Below, piece by piece: positions 1 to 6,601 of a DNA stretch of 6,601 nucleotides; the first letter of the stretch is position 1, and the number at the start of each line of letters is the position of its first letter. Origin of the DNA: Methylophaga sp. (GTDB lineage Bacteria > Pseudomonadota > Gammaproteobacteria > Nitrosococcales > Methylophagaceae). The stretch spans positions 1-6,601 of the forward strand of contig WTAY01000043.1 of assembly GCA_013139345.1 (NCBI GenBank). The letters run 5' to 3'. The translations under genes were made by a program, and so were the position numbers. The notes under the pieces were generated by a model. It ran no database searches. It was not told where the DNA came from and was given only the letters and a program-made list of their open reading frames with translations.

Positions 1-2448
1 GCGACTGGCATCAAACCAAGGTACAAATATCAAACCACGAGGCGGTTTATTACGACCACGTGTCTCAACCATTGCCGTAATTTCACCACGACGCGAGATA
101 ACTTTAGCGTTTAAACCGCGACGTAAACCACGTGCTTTAGCATCTTCTGGGTGCATATAAATCACCGCATCAGGCACTGCACGATATAGCTCAGGAACAC
201 GACGGGTCATAGAGCCAGAATGCCAATGCTCTAATACACGCCCTGTTGATAGCCACATATCAAACTCTTCATCTGGGCTTTCAGGAGGTGCTTCATACGG
301 TGCTGTGATTATATTTGCACGACCATCTTTATTACCATAGAAGCGAAGTCCTTCACCCTTAGGCACATAAGAGTCATAACCTTCACGGTAGCGCCATAAT
401 GTTTCTTTGCCATCGATCACAGGCCAACGTAATCCACGCACTTGATGATAAACATCAAATGGTGCTTGTTCATGACCTTTTTTGTATCCATCTGTTTGGA
501 AGCGGCGATATTCTTCGAATAAGCCTTTTTGAATATAAAAACCAAACTCATCTAGCTCATGATTAGCATATTCATTGCCTACAGTATCAGTGACTTTATC
601 AATTTTGAATTGATCAACCTGACCATTGGCATATAGCACGTCATACAGTGTTTTCCCCTTATGTTCAGGTGACTTATCTAATAACTCTGCTGGCCAAACA
701 TCTTCTATTTGGAAGCGTTTTGAGAACTCAACCATTTGCCACAAATCAGATTTAGCATCACCCGGAGCATTAACCTGCTGACGCCAGAACTGAGTACGAC
801 GCTCGGCATTACCGTAAGCACCCTCTTTTTCTGTCCACATTGCTGTTGGTAAAATCAAATCAGCTGCTTGAGCAGAAACGGTTGGGTATGGGTCAGAAAC
901 AACAATAAAGTTGTCAGGATTACGCCAGCCCGGATAGGTCTCTCCATTCATATTAGGAGCAGCTTGCATATTGTTATTACACATTACCCAATAACAATTT
1001 AACTTGCCATCTTTTAGCATACGACTTTGCAATACAGCGTGATAACCGTTCTTACCTGGAACAGTGCCTTCAGGCAGTTTCCAAATCATTTCAGCAAAAT
1101 CACGATGAGACTTTTTCTTAACCACATAATCAGCTGGTAAACGATGTGAGAACGTACCTACTTCACGGGCAGTACCACATGCAGAAGGCTGACCTGTTAA
1201 TGAGAAAGGACTATTACCCGGTTCGGAAATTTTACCCATTAATAAATGGATATTGTAGATCAGACCATTCGCCCAAACACCACGTGTATGTTGGTTAAAG
1301 CCCATTGTCCATAAAGATGTAATCTTACGATCTGGATCAGCATACAGCTTAGCTAAGCGTTCTAACTTTTCAGGTTCAACACCTGATATTTCAGCAGCAA
1401 ATTCTAATGTGTATTTCTTAACTGACTCAGCATATTCTTCAAAGTTGATTTCACTTAAGTTACCTTTATCTGGATTTTCTGCTGCTTGCTGTAAAGGATG
1501 TTCAGGACGTAAACCATAACCAATATCTGTTGGTGTTTTTTTGAAGTTAACGTGCTTACCCAAGAAGTCTTGATTGTAAGCTTTGTTTTCAATAATGTAG
1601 TTCGCGATGTAGTTTAAGATAGCTAAGTCAGTTTGTGGCGTAAAGATCATGCCATTATCCGCCAGCTCAAAACTACGATGTGTGAAGGTTGACAGCACAT
1701 GTACTTCACAACCTTCTTTAGTCAAACGCGTATCAGTAATACGAGACCAAAGAATAGGATGCATTTCTGCCATATTCGAGCCCCATAATACAAAGGCATC
1801 AGCATGTTCTAAATCATCATAACAACCCATCGGTTCATCAGCACCAAAGGCACGCATAAAACCACCTACAGCAGAAGCCATACAATGGCGTGCATTAGGA
1901 TCAAGATGGTTTGAACGGAAACCCGCTTTATACAGTTTAGAAGCAGCATAGCCTTCCCAAACAGTCCATTGACCAGAACCAAACATACCTACTGTTGATG
2001 TAATCTGATCAGCAGGCTTACCTTTATTTGCGACCATATCTTTCTTAAGTGAGACTTTCCACTTCTCAGCCATAATATCGAAAGCGGCATCCCAACTAAT
2101 CGGTGCAAAGTCACCATTTTTGTCAAACTTGCCATCGGTTTGTCTTAATAAAGGTTGCGTTAGGCGATCTTCACCATACATTATCTTATATAAGAAATAC
2201 CCTTTAATACAGTTTAAACCACGGTTAACAGGTCCATCAGGATCACCTTGAGTAGCAACGATTCGCCCCTCTTTAACCCCAACCAAAACAGAACAACCCG
2301 TACCACAAAAACGACAGGGCGCTTTATCCCAACGGATAGAATCTTTTTGTTTTGCTGCAACACTCACAACAGGAATCGTAATACCTGCTGCTGCGGCTGT
2401 TGCTGCAATTGCATTATTTTTAATAAAATCACGACGATTTAAAGTCAT
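1..2448 (-). CDS. napA: Periplasmic nitrate reductase catalytic subunit NapA (3' end cut by window)
   Basis: NapA reduces nitrate to nitrite in the periplasm, using a Mo-bis-MGD cofactor and one [4Fe-4S] cluster fed with electrons by NapB/NapC. The frame is open from the ATG at 2448 to position 1 (816 codons, no stop). About 30 C-terminal residues are missing: the visible end, VPWFDASR, sits just before the usual conserved tail. Residues 1-32 are a Tat leader with twin arginines R5-R6 in NRRDFIK, an alanine-rich core and a likely cleavage site near A31/A32. The cluster ligands are C45, C48, C52 and C80 (CRFCGTGC, then GLNCIKGY), with the electron-relay lysine K82. The molybdenum ligand is C189 in DPNARHCMASA. 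Other family blocks are intact, such as GSNMAEMHP, NQHTRGVW, SLTGQPSACG and LILPTAMW. A good ribosome site, AGGAGA (2461-2456), lies 7 nt before the ATG. The gene follows napD after 18 nt, so the two are probably cotranscribed. I see no frameshift or missing ligand. Confidence 0.98.
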   Translation of the reverse strand, partial: MTLNRRDFIKNNAIAATAAAAGITIPVVSVAAKQKDSIRWDKAPCRFCGTGCSVLVGVKEGRIVATQGDPDGPVNRGLNCIKGYFLYKIMYGEDRLTQPLLRQTDGKFDKNGDFAPISWDAAFDIMAEKWKVSLKKDMVANKGKPADQITSTVGMFGSGQWTVWEGYAASKLYKAGFRSNHLDPNARHCMASAVGGFMRAFGADEPMGCYDDLEHADAFVLWGSNMAEMHPILWSRITDTRLTKEGCEVHVLSTFTHRSFELADNGMIFTPQTDLAILNYIANYIIENKAYNQDFLGKHVNFKKTPTDIGYGLRPEHPLQQAAENPDKGNLSEINFEEYAESVKKYTLEFAAEISGVEPEKLERLAKLYADPDRKITSLWTMGFNQHTRGVWANGLIYNIHLLMGKISEPGNSPFSLTGQPSACGTAREVGTFSHRLPADYVVKKKSHRDFAEMIWKLPEGTVPGKNGYHAVLQSRMLKDGKLNCYWVMCNNNMQAAPNMNGETYPGWRNPDNFIVVSDPYPTVSAQAADLILPTAMWTEKEGAYGNAERRTQFWRQQVNAPGDAKSDLWQMVEFSKRFQIEDVWPAELLDKSPEHKGKTLYDVLYANGQVDQFKIDKVTDTVGNEYANHELDEFGFYIQKGLFEEYRRFQTDGYKKGHEQAPFDVYHQVRGLRWPVIDGKETLWRYREGYDSYVPKGEGLRFYGNKDGRANIITAPYEAPPESPDEEFDMWLSTGRVLEHWHSGSMTRRVPELYRAVPDAVIYMHPEDAKARGLRRGLNAKVISRRGEITAMVETRGRNKPPRGLIFVPWFDASR

Positions 2449-2466
2449 TACTACATCTCCTAGACG

Positions 2467-2712
2467 CTAAATTTCTTCAGCATGCTCATAAATTAGGGTT
2501 GCGGAAAGTACATTTGGGGTGGCGCTAAAGGCCGAAAGTGAATCTGCTAATGAGGCTTTACCAATACGTTCGACGGTGACAACCAAACGGTTATCATCTG
2601 TAGCTTCATGGATTTCTACGCCTGACATAGTGAGTAATTGTTTTTGAACCTCTTCTGAAAAACCTGGTTTAGCATGTATCAATACACCACAAATCTCTAT
2701 CATTTCACTCAA
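2467..2712 (-). CDS. napD: NapD, Tat-leader chaperone for NapA maturation
   Basis: NapD is a small cytoplasmic protein that binds the twin-arginine leader of NapA and holds back export until the cofactor is loaded. The frame encodes the usual ~80-residue ferredoxin-like fold: an N-terminal strand ICGVLIHAKP, a middle block GVEIHEATDDNRLVVTVE and a C-terminal NVLSATLIYEH. The start is uncertain. The open frame could begin at TTG 2730, TTG 2712 or ATG 2703. I prefer TTG 2712: GAGGG (2724-2720) sits 7 nt upstream, and this start puts the first cysteine at position 8, as in E. coli NapD as I recall it. ATG 2703 is the main alternative, with only a weak GAG nearby. The gene lies 41 nt after napF and 18 nt before napA, the standard nap order. 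A putative FNR-dependent promoter inside napF could drive it. Identity rests on both sequence and context. Confidence 0.93.
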   Translation of the reverse strand: MSEMIEICGVLIHAKPGFSEEVQKQLLTMSGVEIHEATDDNRLVVTVERIGKASLADSLSAFSATPNVLSATLIYEHAEEI

Positions 2713-2724
2713 GCTCGAACCCTC
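2713..2724 (-). promoter_or_regulatory. Ribosome binding site favouring a TTG start for napD
   Basis: On the minus strand GAGGG (2724-2720) is followed by a 7-nt spacer and then TTG at 2712-2710. It is the best Shine-Dalgarno match near the napD N-terminus. The spacing to ATG 2703 (16 nt) is too long, and TTG 2730 lies upstream of the site, so this site picks the middle of the three candidate starts. That is an inference from spacing only; the ATG could be used through the weak GAG within TTGAGTGAA. Confidence 0.5.
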
Positions 2725-2752
2725 ACACAATTTTTATATTCTTAACGGACTG

Positions 2753-2794
2753 ATTATAGACTGTTCTCACCTAACGCGCCTTGATCTACATCAT
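2753..2794 (-). promoter_or_regulatory. Putative class II FNR-dependent promoter for napDA, inside the napF 3' end
   Basis: At 2781-2794 the plus strand reads TTGAT-CTAC-ATCAT, matching 9 of 10 fixed positions of the FNR consensus TTGAT-N4-ATCAA. On the minus strand, 22 nt further on, lies a perfect -10 hexamer TATAAT (2758-2753), which contains the napF stop codon. This predicts transcription from about G2746 and puts the box centre (2787.5) at -41.5, the classic position for activation by FNR. The -35 region, AGGCGC, is poor, as expected when an activator occupies it. The start point would leave a leader of about 34 nt before TTG 2712. The box overlaps codons for DDVDQ in napF, so part of the match could come from coding constraint. 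FNR activates nap in other enterobacteria, but from in front of napF. No experimental support is available here. Confidence 0.55.
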
Positions 2795-3302
2795 CTAAAG
2801 GGCTAATAAATAGTGCTGTTGTCGGACACACACTTATGCATGCTCCACAACCATTGCAAAGATCGCTATTGAGCTCTGGTGAAGACACCCCTCCAACCAC
2901 AGGATGAAACTTAATCGCTACTGCTTCACACATTTCACTACAGCTACGACACACGACAGATTGTTGTGTGATGCATTTATCCATATTAATAACCGCTTTA
3001 TGCAACCATGGCTGTCCATCGGGTTGTTTAACTAATGCATGGTAGTTACAACTATCAACACACTGTTCACAAAAAGTGCACTCACCTTTACTAAAATCAA
3101 TGTGGGGATAATTACCGCGACCAATAACAATAATTTTTTCAGGACAAGCATCAACACAGCTTTTGCATCTACTATCACAACTCGATAAAAAGTCACCTTC
3201 ATCCGTCGCCCATGGGGGGCGAATCAACATTTTATCTTCTCGCCAAGCCCCTTGAAGAAAGGCGGAACGGGATAATCGTGATGAATGTGATCTTTCAGCC
3301 AT
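2754..3302 (-). CDS. napF: NapF, ferredoxin-type iron-sulfur maturation protein
   Basis: NapF is a cytoplasmic iron-sulfur protein of the nap operon that interacts with the NapA precursor and is thought to help assemble or reduce its [4Fe-4S] cluster before Tat export. This copy has 182 residues, somewhat longer than the E. coli protein (about 164). Near the N-terminus are the family signatures RSAFLQGAWR and IRPPWATDEGDFL. Four cysteine groups follow: C42/C46/C49/C53, C75/C78/C81/C85, C110/C118/C121/C125 and C149/C152/C155/C159. The last lies in the highly conserved LCNGCGACISVCPT. The first group has C-x3-C instead of the usual C-x2-C spacing. There is no signal peptide, which fits a cytoplasmic location. 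The ATG at 3302 is supported by AGGAA (3316-3312) 9 nt upstream. It is the first nap gene here; napD follows after 41 nt. The C-terminal 15 or so residues are acidic and poorly conserved, and their codons overlap the putative FNR box. Confidence 0.96.
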   Translation of the reverse strand: MAERSHSSRLSRSAFLQGAWREDKMLIRPPWATDEGDFLSSCDSRCKSCVDACPEKIIVIGRGNYPHIDFSKGECTFCEQCVDSCNYHALVKQPDGQPWLHKAVINMDKCITQQSVVCRSCSEMCEAVAIKFHPVVGGVSSPELNSDLCNGCGACISVCPTTALFISPLDDVDQGALGENSL

Positions 3303-3445
3303 AAAATTAAGTTCCTGCCTTATAGATTTAAATAAACACTAACAATGTTACCACCAAAATATATGTCTAATAGCTACCACTATCGTATTTTAGTATTGTA
3401 AGATGCACTAAATTACATCAAGCATCATGATAAAAGGAAAGATCG
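3303..3445. promoter_or_regulatory. Divergent intergenic region between napF and the TonB-dependent receptor
   Basis: This 143-bp AT-rich stretch must carry the promoters for napF (leftward) and the receptor gene (rightward). For napF, the best -10 I can find is TATATT (3363-3358, 5/6), with a poor -35. About 63 nt upstream of its predicted start is a weak FNR-like site (3421-3408, 7/10: one perfect half TTGAT, the other poor). E. coli napF has its FNR site at a similar distance, near -64. Two TACCAC motifs (3349-3355 and 3375-3381) resemble NarL/NarP heptamers, but neither forms a 7-2-7 pair. An inverted repeat, TGTAA (3397-3401) and TTACA (3413-3417), could be an operator. No strong sigma-70 promoter is visible for the receptor gene. 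Confidence 0.5.
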
Positions 3446-3448
3446 GTG
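3434..3448 (+). promoter_or_regulatory. Ribosome binding site deciding the GTG start of the receptor gene
   Basis: AAGGA at 3434-3438 lies 7 nt before GTG 3446. The next candidate, ATG 3479, has no comparable site and would remove the basic n-region (residues R4, K10, K11) of the signal peptide. Both points favour GTG. Confidence 0.75.
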
Positions 3449-5719
3449 GTTAGCAGAATTTATTTATTCGTTAAAAAGATGCTCGCTATTTATCTATTGT
3501 TTTTTACATTTCCATCCTATGCAGAAGACGCTCCTCTTTCTAGTCAAGATAAAAACACTCTTGAAAGTATCGTTGTTACAGCACAAAAAACAGAACAAGA
3601 TGCACAGGATGTAGGCATTACAATGTCCACTCTTTCAGAACAAGGTATACATGAACTAGGTTTTATTTATCCAACTGATATTAGCAATCAAATCCCTAAT
3701 GTTCAGGTTGTGAAAACAGTTCTGCCTTTTTTCTCAATTCGAGGCATGGGCCTTAATGAATTTGCTCCTAATTCAGACTCCCCAGTCGCAGTTCATCTTG
3801 ATGAGGTGTATCTGAGTAAGGCATTTCAAGTAACGGGCGCTTTGTTTGATATGGAACGCATTGAGGTATTAAAAGGTCCGCAAGGCACCTTGTTCGGTCG
3901 AAACACGACAGGGGGTTCAATCAACTTTACGACCAAAAAGCCCACATTTGAACCTGAGGGTGGGCTTACTTTAGGCTACAGTCGTTTTGACCGAAAAGAG
4001 GCCGAAGCCTATATCAGTGGACCAATAATTAATGATTATTTACTCGGCCGCTTATCTGGATTTACTCGCCAGTCTTCAGAGGGGCCAACATACAACGCCT
4101 ATACAGATGAAGACTTAGGAAAATTAGATCAATTTGGCCTTCGTGGTCAACTACTCTGGTTCCCTAATGACGATAATGAAATTCTCTTTTCCATTCACGG
4201 AGGGGAAGATAATTCAGAAATAATTCCATATGGTATTCGAGGTACTTATGATGCGAGCGTATTTCCAGGAACAGTAAGCCTATGTCCCGCTTATTTCAGC
4301 CCATCCTTTGCAGCAAACTCGTCTGGATGTGTATTACCCTCAGGTGATGCTGGCGCAGATAACGATCCCTTCACTTCTAATGTAAATAAGACCAACCAAC
4401 TCAATGATGAAAGCTTTGGAAGCGCTCTAAAAGTCACCACTGATTTATCGTGGGCAACACTGACATCTATCACCGCTTATGAATATTATGAACGTGATTT
4501 TAATGAAGATGATGATGATTCTCCGACCAGCAACTTTGAAGTTGATTGGTACAATAAACTACATCAATTCACCCAAGAAATTCGACTTAGCTCCGCTAGC
4601 CCAGATAAAAACTCATGGTTAGTCGGGCTATTCTACGAACACGATTCATTGGATGTCGTGAACGTATTAACGACGGCAGAGCACCCTGTACCGGCGTTTA
4701 ATGGATTGGCTATCGCGACCAGTTATGCACAATCAACTGATGCAATCGCCCTATTTGGTCATAATGAATATTCTTTTATGGAACAGTGGTCACTTATTAG
4801 TGGCCTGCGTTACACATGGGAACGCACACAGTTTGATGGCCAAACTCTTGCTCAGGCAGCTTCTAGCCCTACCTTGGGCATAGAAAATAATCTCAGTGAC
4901 CCTCTTTTCACTTTAGCCGCCAGAAAGGATGTTCATGAAGTTCAAAATGTATCATTCAAGTTGGGTTTAAACTTCCAACCGACGTCAAACCAACTCTATT
5001 ATGGCAGCATTTCTACAGGCTTTAAAAGTGGTGGCTTTAACGGTGGATTTGCATTTTCATCAGTAGAATTTAGTGAATTTGAGCCAGAAGAAATCCTTGC
5101 TTATGAGGTGGGTTCAAAATTAACCTTACTTGAAAAAACACTCCAATTAAATACAGCCTTATTTTATTATCAGGTCACCAATCCTCAAATCAATGCTGAT
5201 GGCCCCACACCTCCAAGCCTAATTACCACCAACGCAGACTCATCACGACATATAGGTGCTGAAATTGATGCTTGGTGGAAACCTATGCACGGTTTGGATC
5301 TCAAGTTTGGTGTAGGCTGGTTAGAGGCTGAATATGGGGCGTTTTTTGTCTTAGGTGAAAATCAAGAAGGTAATAAAGTAGTTAACAGTCCGGAGTGGAC
5401 ATTGAATGGTTTGGTCCGATATGAATACCCACTCACTAATGGCATGAAATTCATCAGCATCGCTGACTTTAGCTACCGTACCGATCGCCACCTAGAATCG
5501 ACCAACATACAAACAGCACATGAACCTGGCTACTGGTTAGCTAACGCAAGAATTGCGCTTGCCACTCACGACAATAAAGTTGAAGTGGGTCTTTGGGTTA
5601 AAAACCTCACCAATAAGCAATATCGGCATTATGTAAATGATGTCTCAGCATTAGGTGCCGTTGGCGATATTTGGGATGAACCTATCACCTATGGCCTCGA
5701 CATTAGCATGAAATACTAG
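3446..5719 (+). CDS. TonB-dependent outer-membrane receptor (iron-complex/FyuA-like class)
   Basis: This is an outer-membrane active transporter energised by TonB-ExbBD. Such receptors import iron chelates, haem, cobalamin or other scarce ligands; the substrate cannot be read from sequence. The 757-residue protein has a signal peptide (1-26, cleavage after PSYA), a TonB box ESIVVTAQK (40-48), a plug domain (about 49-170) ending in the hallmark KGPQGTLFGRNTTGGS (around 143-158), and a 22-strand-type barrel to the C-terminus. Barrel signatures include TGFKSGGFNGG (524-534), EILAYEVGSKL and WVKNLTNKQYR, and the chain ends in tyrosine as outer-membrane barrels usually do. The only two cysteines, C280 and C295, are close together in a probable surface loop and may form a disulfide. 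An acidic run, EDDDD (354-358), follows. The gene is intact, diverges from napF and converges on a LuxR-type regulator 7 bp away. The nap link may be only positional. No Fur box is obvious upstream. Confidence 0.93.
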   Translation: MVSRIYLFVKKMLAIYLLFFTFPSYAEDAPLSSQDKNTLESIVVTAQKTEQDAQDVGITMSTLSEQGIHELGFIYPTDISNQIPNVQVVKTVLPFFSIRGMGLNEFAPNSDSPVAVHLDEVYLSKAFQVTGALFDMERIEVLKGPQGTLFGRNTTGGSINFTTKKPTFEPEGGLTLGYSRFDRKEAEAYISGPIINDYLLGRLSGFTRQSSEGPTYNAYTDEDLGKLDQFGLRGQLLWFPNDDNEILFSIHGGEDNSEIIPYGIRGTYDASVFPGTVSLCPAYFSPSFAANSSGCVLPSGDAGADNDPFTSNVNKTNQLNDESFGSALKVTTDLSWATLTSITAYEYYERDFNEDDDDSPTSNFEVDWYNKLHQFTQEIRLSSASPDKNSWLVGLFYEHDSLDVVNVLTTAEHPVPAFNGLAIATSYAQSTDAIALFGHNEYSFMEQWSLISGLRYTWERTQFDGQTLAQAASSPTLGIENNLSDPLFTLAARKDVHEVQNVSFKLGLNFQPTSNQLYYGSISTGFKSGGFNGGFAFSSVEFSEFEPEEILAYEVGSKLTLLEKTLQLNTALFYYQVTNPQINADGPTPPSLITTNADSSRHIGAEIDAWWKPMHGLDLKFGVGWLEAEYGAFFVLGENQEGNKVVNSPEWTLNGLVRYEYPLTNGMKFISIADFSYRTDRHLESTNIQTAHEPGYWLANARIALATHDNKVEVGLWVKNLTNKQYRHYVNDVSALGAVGDIWDEPITYGLDISMKY

Positions 5720-5726
5720 CGCTCAT

Positions 5727-6601
5727 TTATTGACATAAGATACGTGAAATCAAATCTTCTCTCGTACTAATACTGAGTCGGTTACACAGGTTCTTTACAT
5801 GCTCTTTTACAGTATGGGTACTCAAATCTAGTTTCTGTGCAATCACTTTATGTTGCTCACCCAATGCGTAAAGTAAGCCCACAACTTCTTGTTTTGGCGT
5901 CAATCCTAAATCTCTAATTCGCTGAAACAGCTTCAAGACAAAAGGCTCTTGCCAACGAATATTAATGCCAATTTTAGCTTCGGCACCACCAGCAATATCT
6001 TCAATTAAAAAAGCACGTAAGACAAATTTCCCCCATGAGCTTTTCATTGTCACTGTTGCATCACTTGAGCTCAGTCTTTCTGTTCCCTGTAATCGTACGT
6101 TCTCAATGATATGTTGCAAATCTTTAAGTATGGCTAGGCGTTCAATAGCATGTTTAGTATGATGATTAAACTGTGATGAAGAGGCTAATGTCAGTAAGCT
6201 ATCACCCATTGGACATGTGTAATTTAATGCGCCAGACTTATCAATAATTAATAAGCCTTGCTGCCAACCATCCACCGAATATGTATTCTCTACCTGAGGC
6301 TGAGATAATCCCTTCGCTATAATTCTAGCCACACACTGTAAGTCTTTTCGTTCTTGCAGTGAGAACTCAGCTTCCCCGTGTTTTCGATTAATAATGAGCA
6401 CGCCTAAACGAAGCCCCGTATTTTCTTGAATGACTGGAACAAAACAACTGTTGATATATCCCATCGGTAATAAGATTCTTTTATATGATTGTGACAAATA
6501 TGACGGACAGTGCCCATTAAAATCAGATGAAGTAATAGGCCCATTTAGCTGGCTCAGCCATGTCGCAGTCTCAGCATAACTATCGGGTGCAGATTTAGAC
6601 A
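5727..6601 (-). CDS. LuxR-type transcriptional regulator with GAF/PAS-like sensory region (5' end cut by window)
   Basis: This is a DNA-binding regulator. The frame is open from the stop at 5729-5727 to the window edge, giving 290 visible codons. The apparent TTG start at 6497 is probably wrong, because the frame continues upstream without a stop for 34 more codons (SKSAPDSYAETATWL...), so the N-terminus lies outside the window. Visible residues 1 to about 98 look like the end of a GAF domain (FVPVIQENTGLRLGVLIINR, then SLQERKDLQCVARIIAKGL). Residues of about 111-216 are PAS-like (GLLIIDKSG ... SSWGKFVLRAF). The last 58 residues (DNA 5903-5730) are a typical LuxR helix-turn-helix: LTPKQEVVGLLYALG, then VIAQKLDLSTHTVKEHVKNL, then LSISTREDL. 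There is no receiver or autoinducer-binding domain in view, so it probably senses a small molecule or redox state directly. Converging on the receptor gene, it is a plausible local regulator of it, by context only. Confidence 0.88.
   Translation of the reverse strand, partial: SKSAPDSYAETATWLSQLNGPITSSDFNGHCPSYLSQSYKRILLPMGYINSCFVPVIQENTGLRLGVLIINRKHGEAEFSLQERKDLQCVARIIAKGLSQPQVENTYSVDGWQQGLLIIDKSGALNYTCPMGDSLLTLASSSQFNHHTKHAIERLAILKDLQHIIENVRLQGTERLSSSDATVTMKSSWGKFVLRAFLIEDIAGGAEAKIGINIRWQEPFVLKLFQRIRDLGLTPKQEVVGLLYALGEQHKVIAQKLDLSTHTVKEHVKNLCNRLSISTREDLISRILCQ

Noticed and set aside
2248..2442. 64-codon plus-strand open frame opposite the start of napA
   Set aside because: It is antisense to the conserved NapA leader and cluster region, is low-complexity (runs of N, T and C) and has no supported start. 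It is a shadow of napA.
3319..3324. TATAAG on the minus strand as a -10 box for napF
   Set aside because: It matches 5/6, but transcription would begin inside the Shine-Dalgarno, leaving no usable leader, and there is no -35.
4291..4473. 60-codon minus-strand frame inside the receptor gene
   Set aside because: It lies wholly within a well-supported gene and has no recognisable product or ribosome site.
4701..4883. 60-codon plus-strand frame inside the receptor gene
   Set aside because: It is an alternative frame of the barrel-coding region, with no independent evidence.
3446..5719. Recent horizontal transfer or mobile element around the receptor gene
   Set aside because: There is no transposase, terminal repeat or clear change in base composition against the neighbours by eye.
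5720..5726. Bidirectional terminator between the receptor and regulator genes
   Set aside because: The gap is only 7 bp. AGCGCT at 5718-5723 is palindromic, but there is no stem of useful length or T-run.
5965..6162. 65-codon plus-strand frame opposite the LuxR-type regulator
   Set aside because: It is antisense to the PAS-like region, with no family resemblance or ribosome site.
5727..6497. A complete 256-residue regulator starting at TTG 6497
   Set aside because: The frame stays open to the window edge, the upstream codons read as plausible GAF-domain sequence, and no good ribosome site precedes the TTG. The gene is treated as truncated by the window.

Overview
The window looks like chromosomal DNA from a facultatively anaerobic gammaproteobacterium of fairly low GC content (about 40% by eye). 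The best guess is a marine Alteromonadales/Vibrionales-type organism. This rests on the similarity of the nap proteins to Vibrio and enterobacterial homologues recalled from memory, not on a search.

Left half, minus strand: the front of a periplasmic nitrate reductase operon, read right to left as napF (3302-2754), napD (about 2712-2467) and napA (2448 to the window edge). NapA is the Mo-bisMGD / [4Fe-4S] catalytic subunit and is exported by Tat. NapD is the chaperone of its twin-arginine leader. NapF is a cytoplasmic iron-sulfur protein that helps mature NapA. The last ~30 codons of napA, and any napB/napC, lie beyond position 1. Inside the 3' end of napF is what looks like a class II FNR promoter pointing at napD and napA. 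It has a 9/10 FNR box at 2781-2794 and a perfect TATAAT at 2758-2753, with exactly the spacing that puts FNR at -41.5. This is the most interesting signal in the window.

Right half: a 757-residue TonB-dependent outer-membrane receptor (3446-5719, plus strand, GTG start) is transcribed divergently from napF across a 143-bp gap. A LuxR-type regulator with a GAF/PAS-like sensory part (5727 to the right edge, minus strand) runs tail to tail with the receptor, 7 bp apart, and its N-terminus is cut off by the window. The receptor and regulator may form a ligand-uptake and control pair placed beside nap. Nothing in the sequence identifies the ligand.

I see no RNA genes, mobile elements, CRISPR arrays or long repeats. 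I see no wholly new system: the genes belong to known families, and the novelty lies in their arrangement and in the internal promoter.
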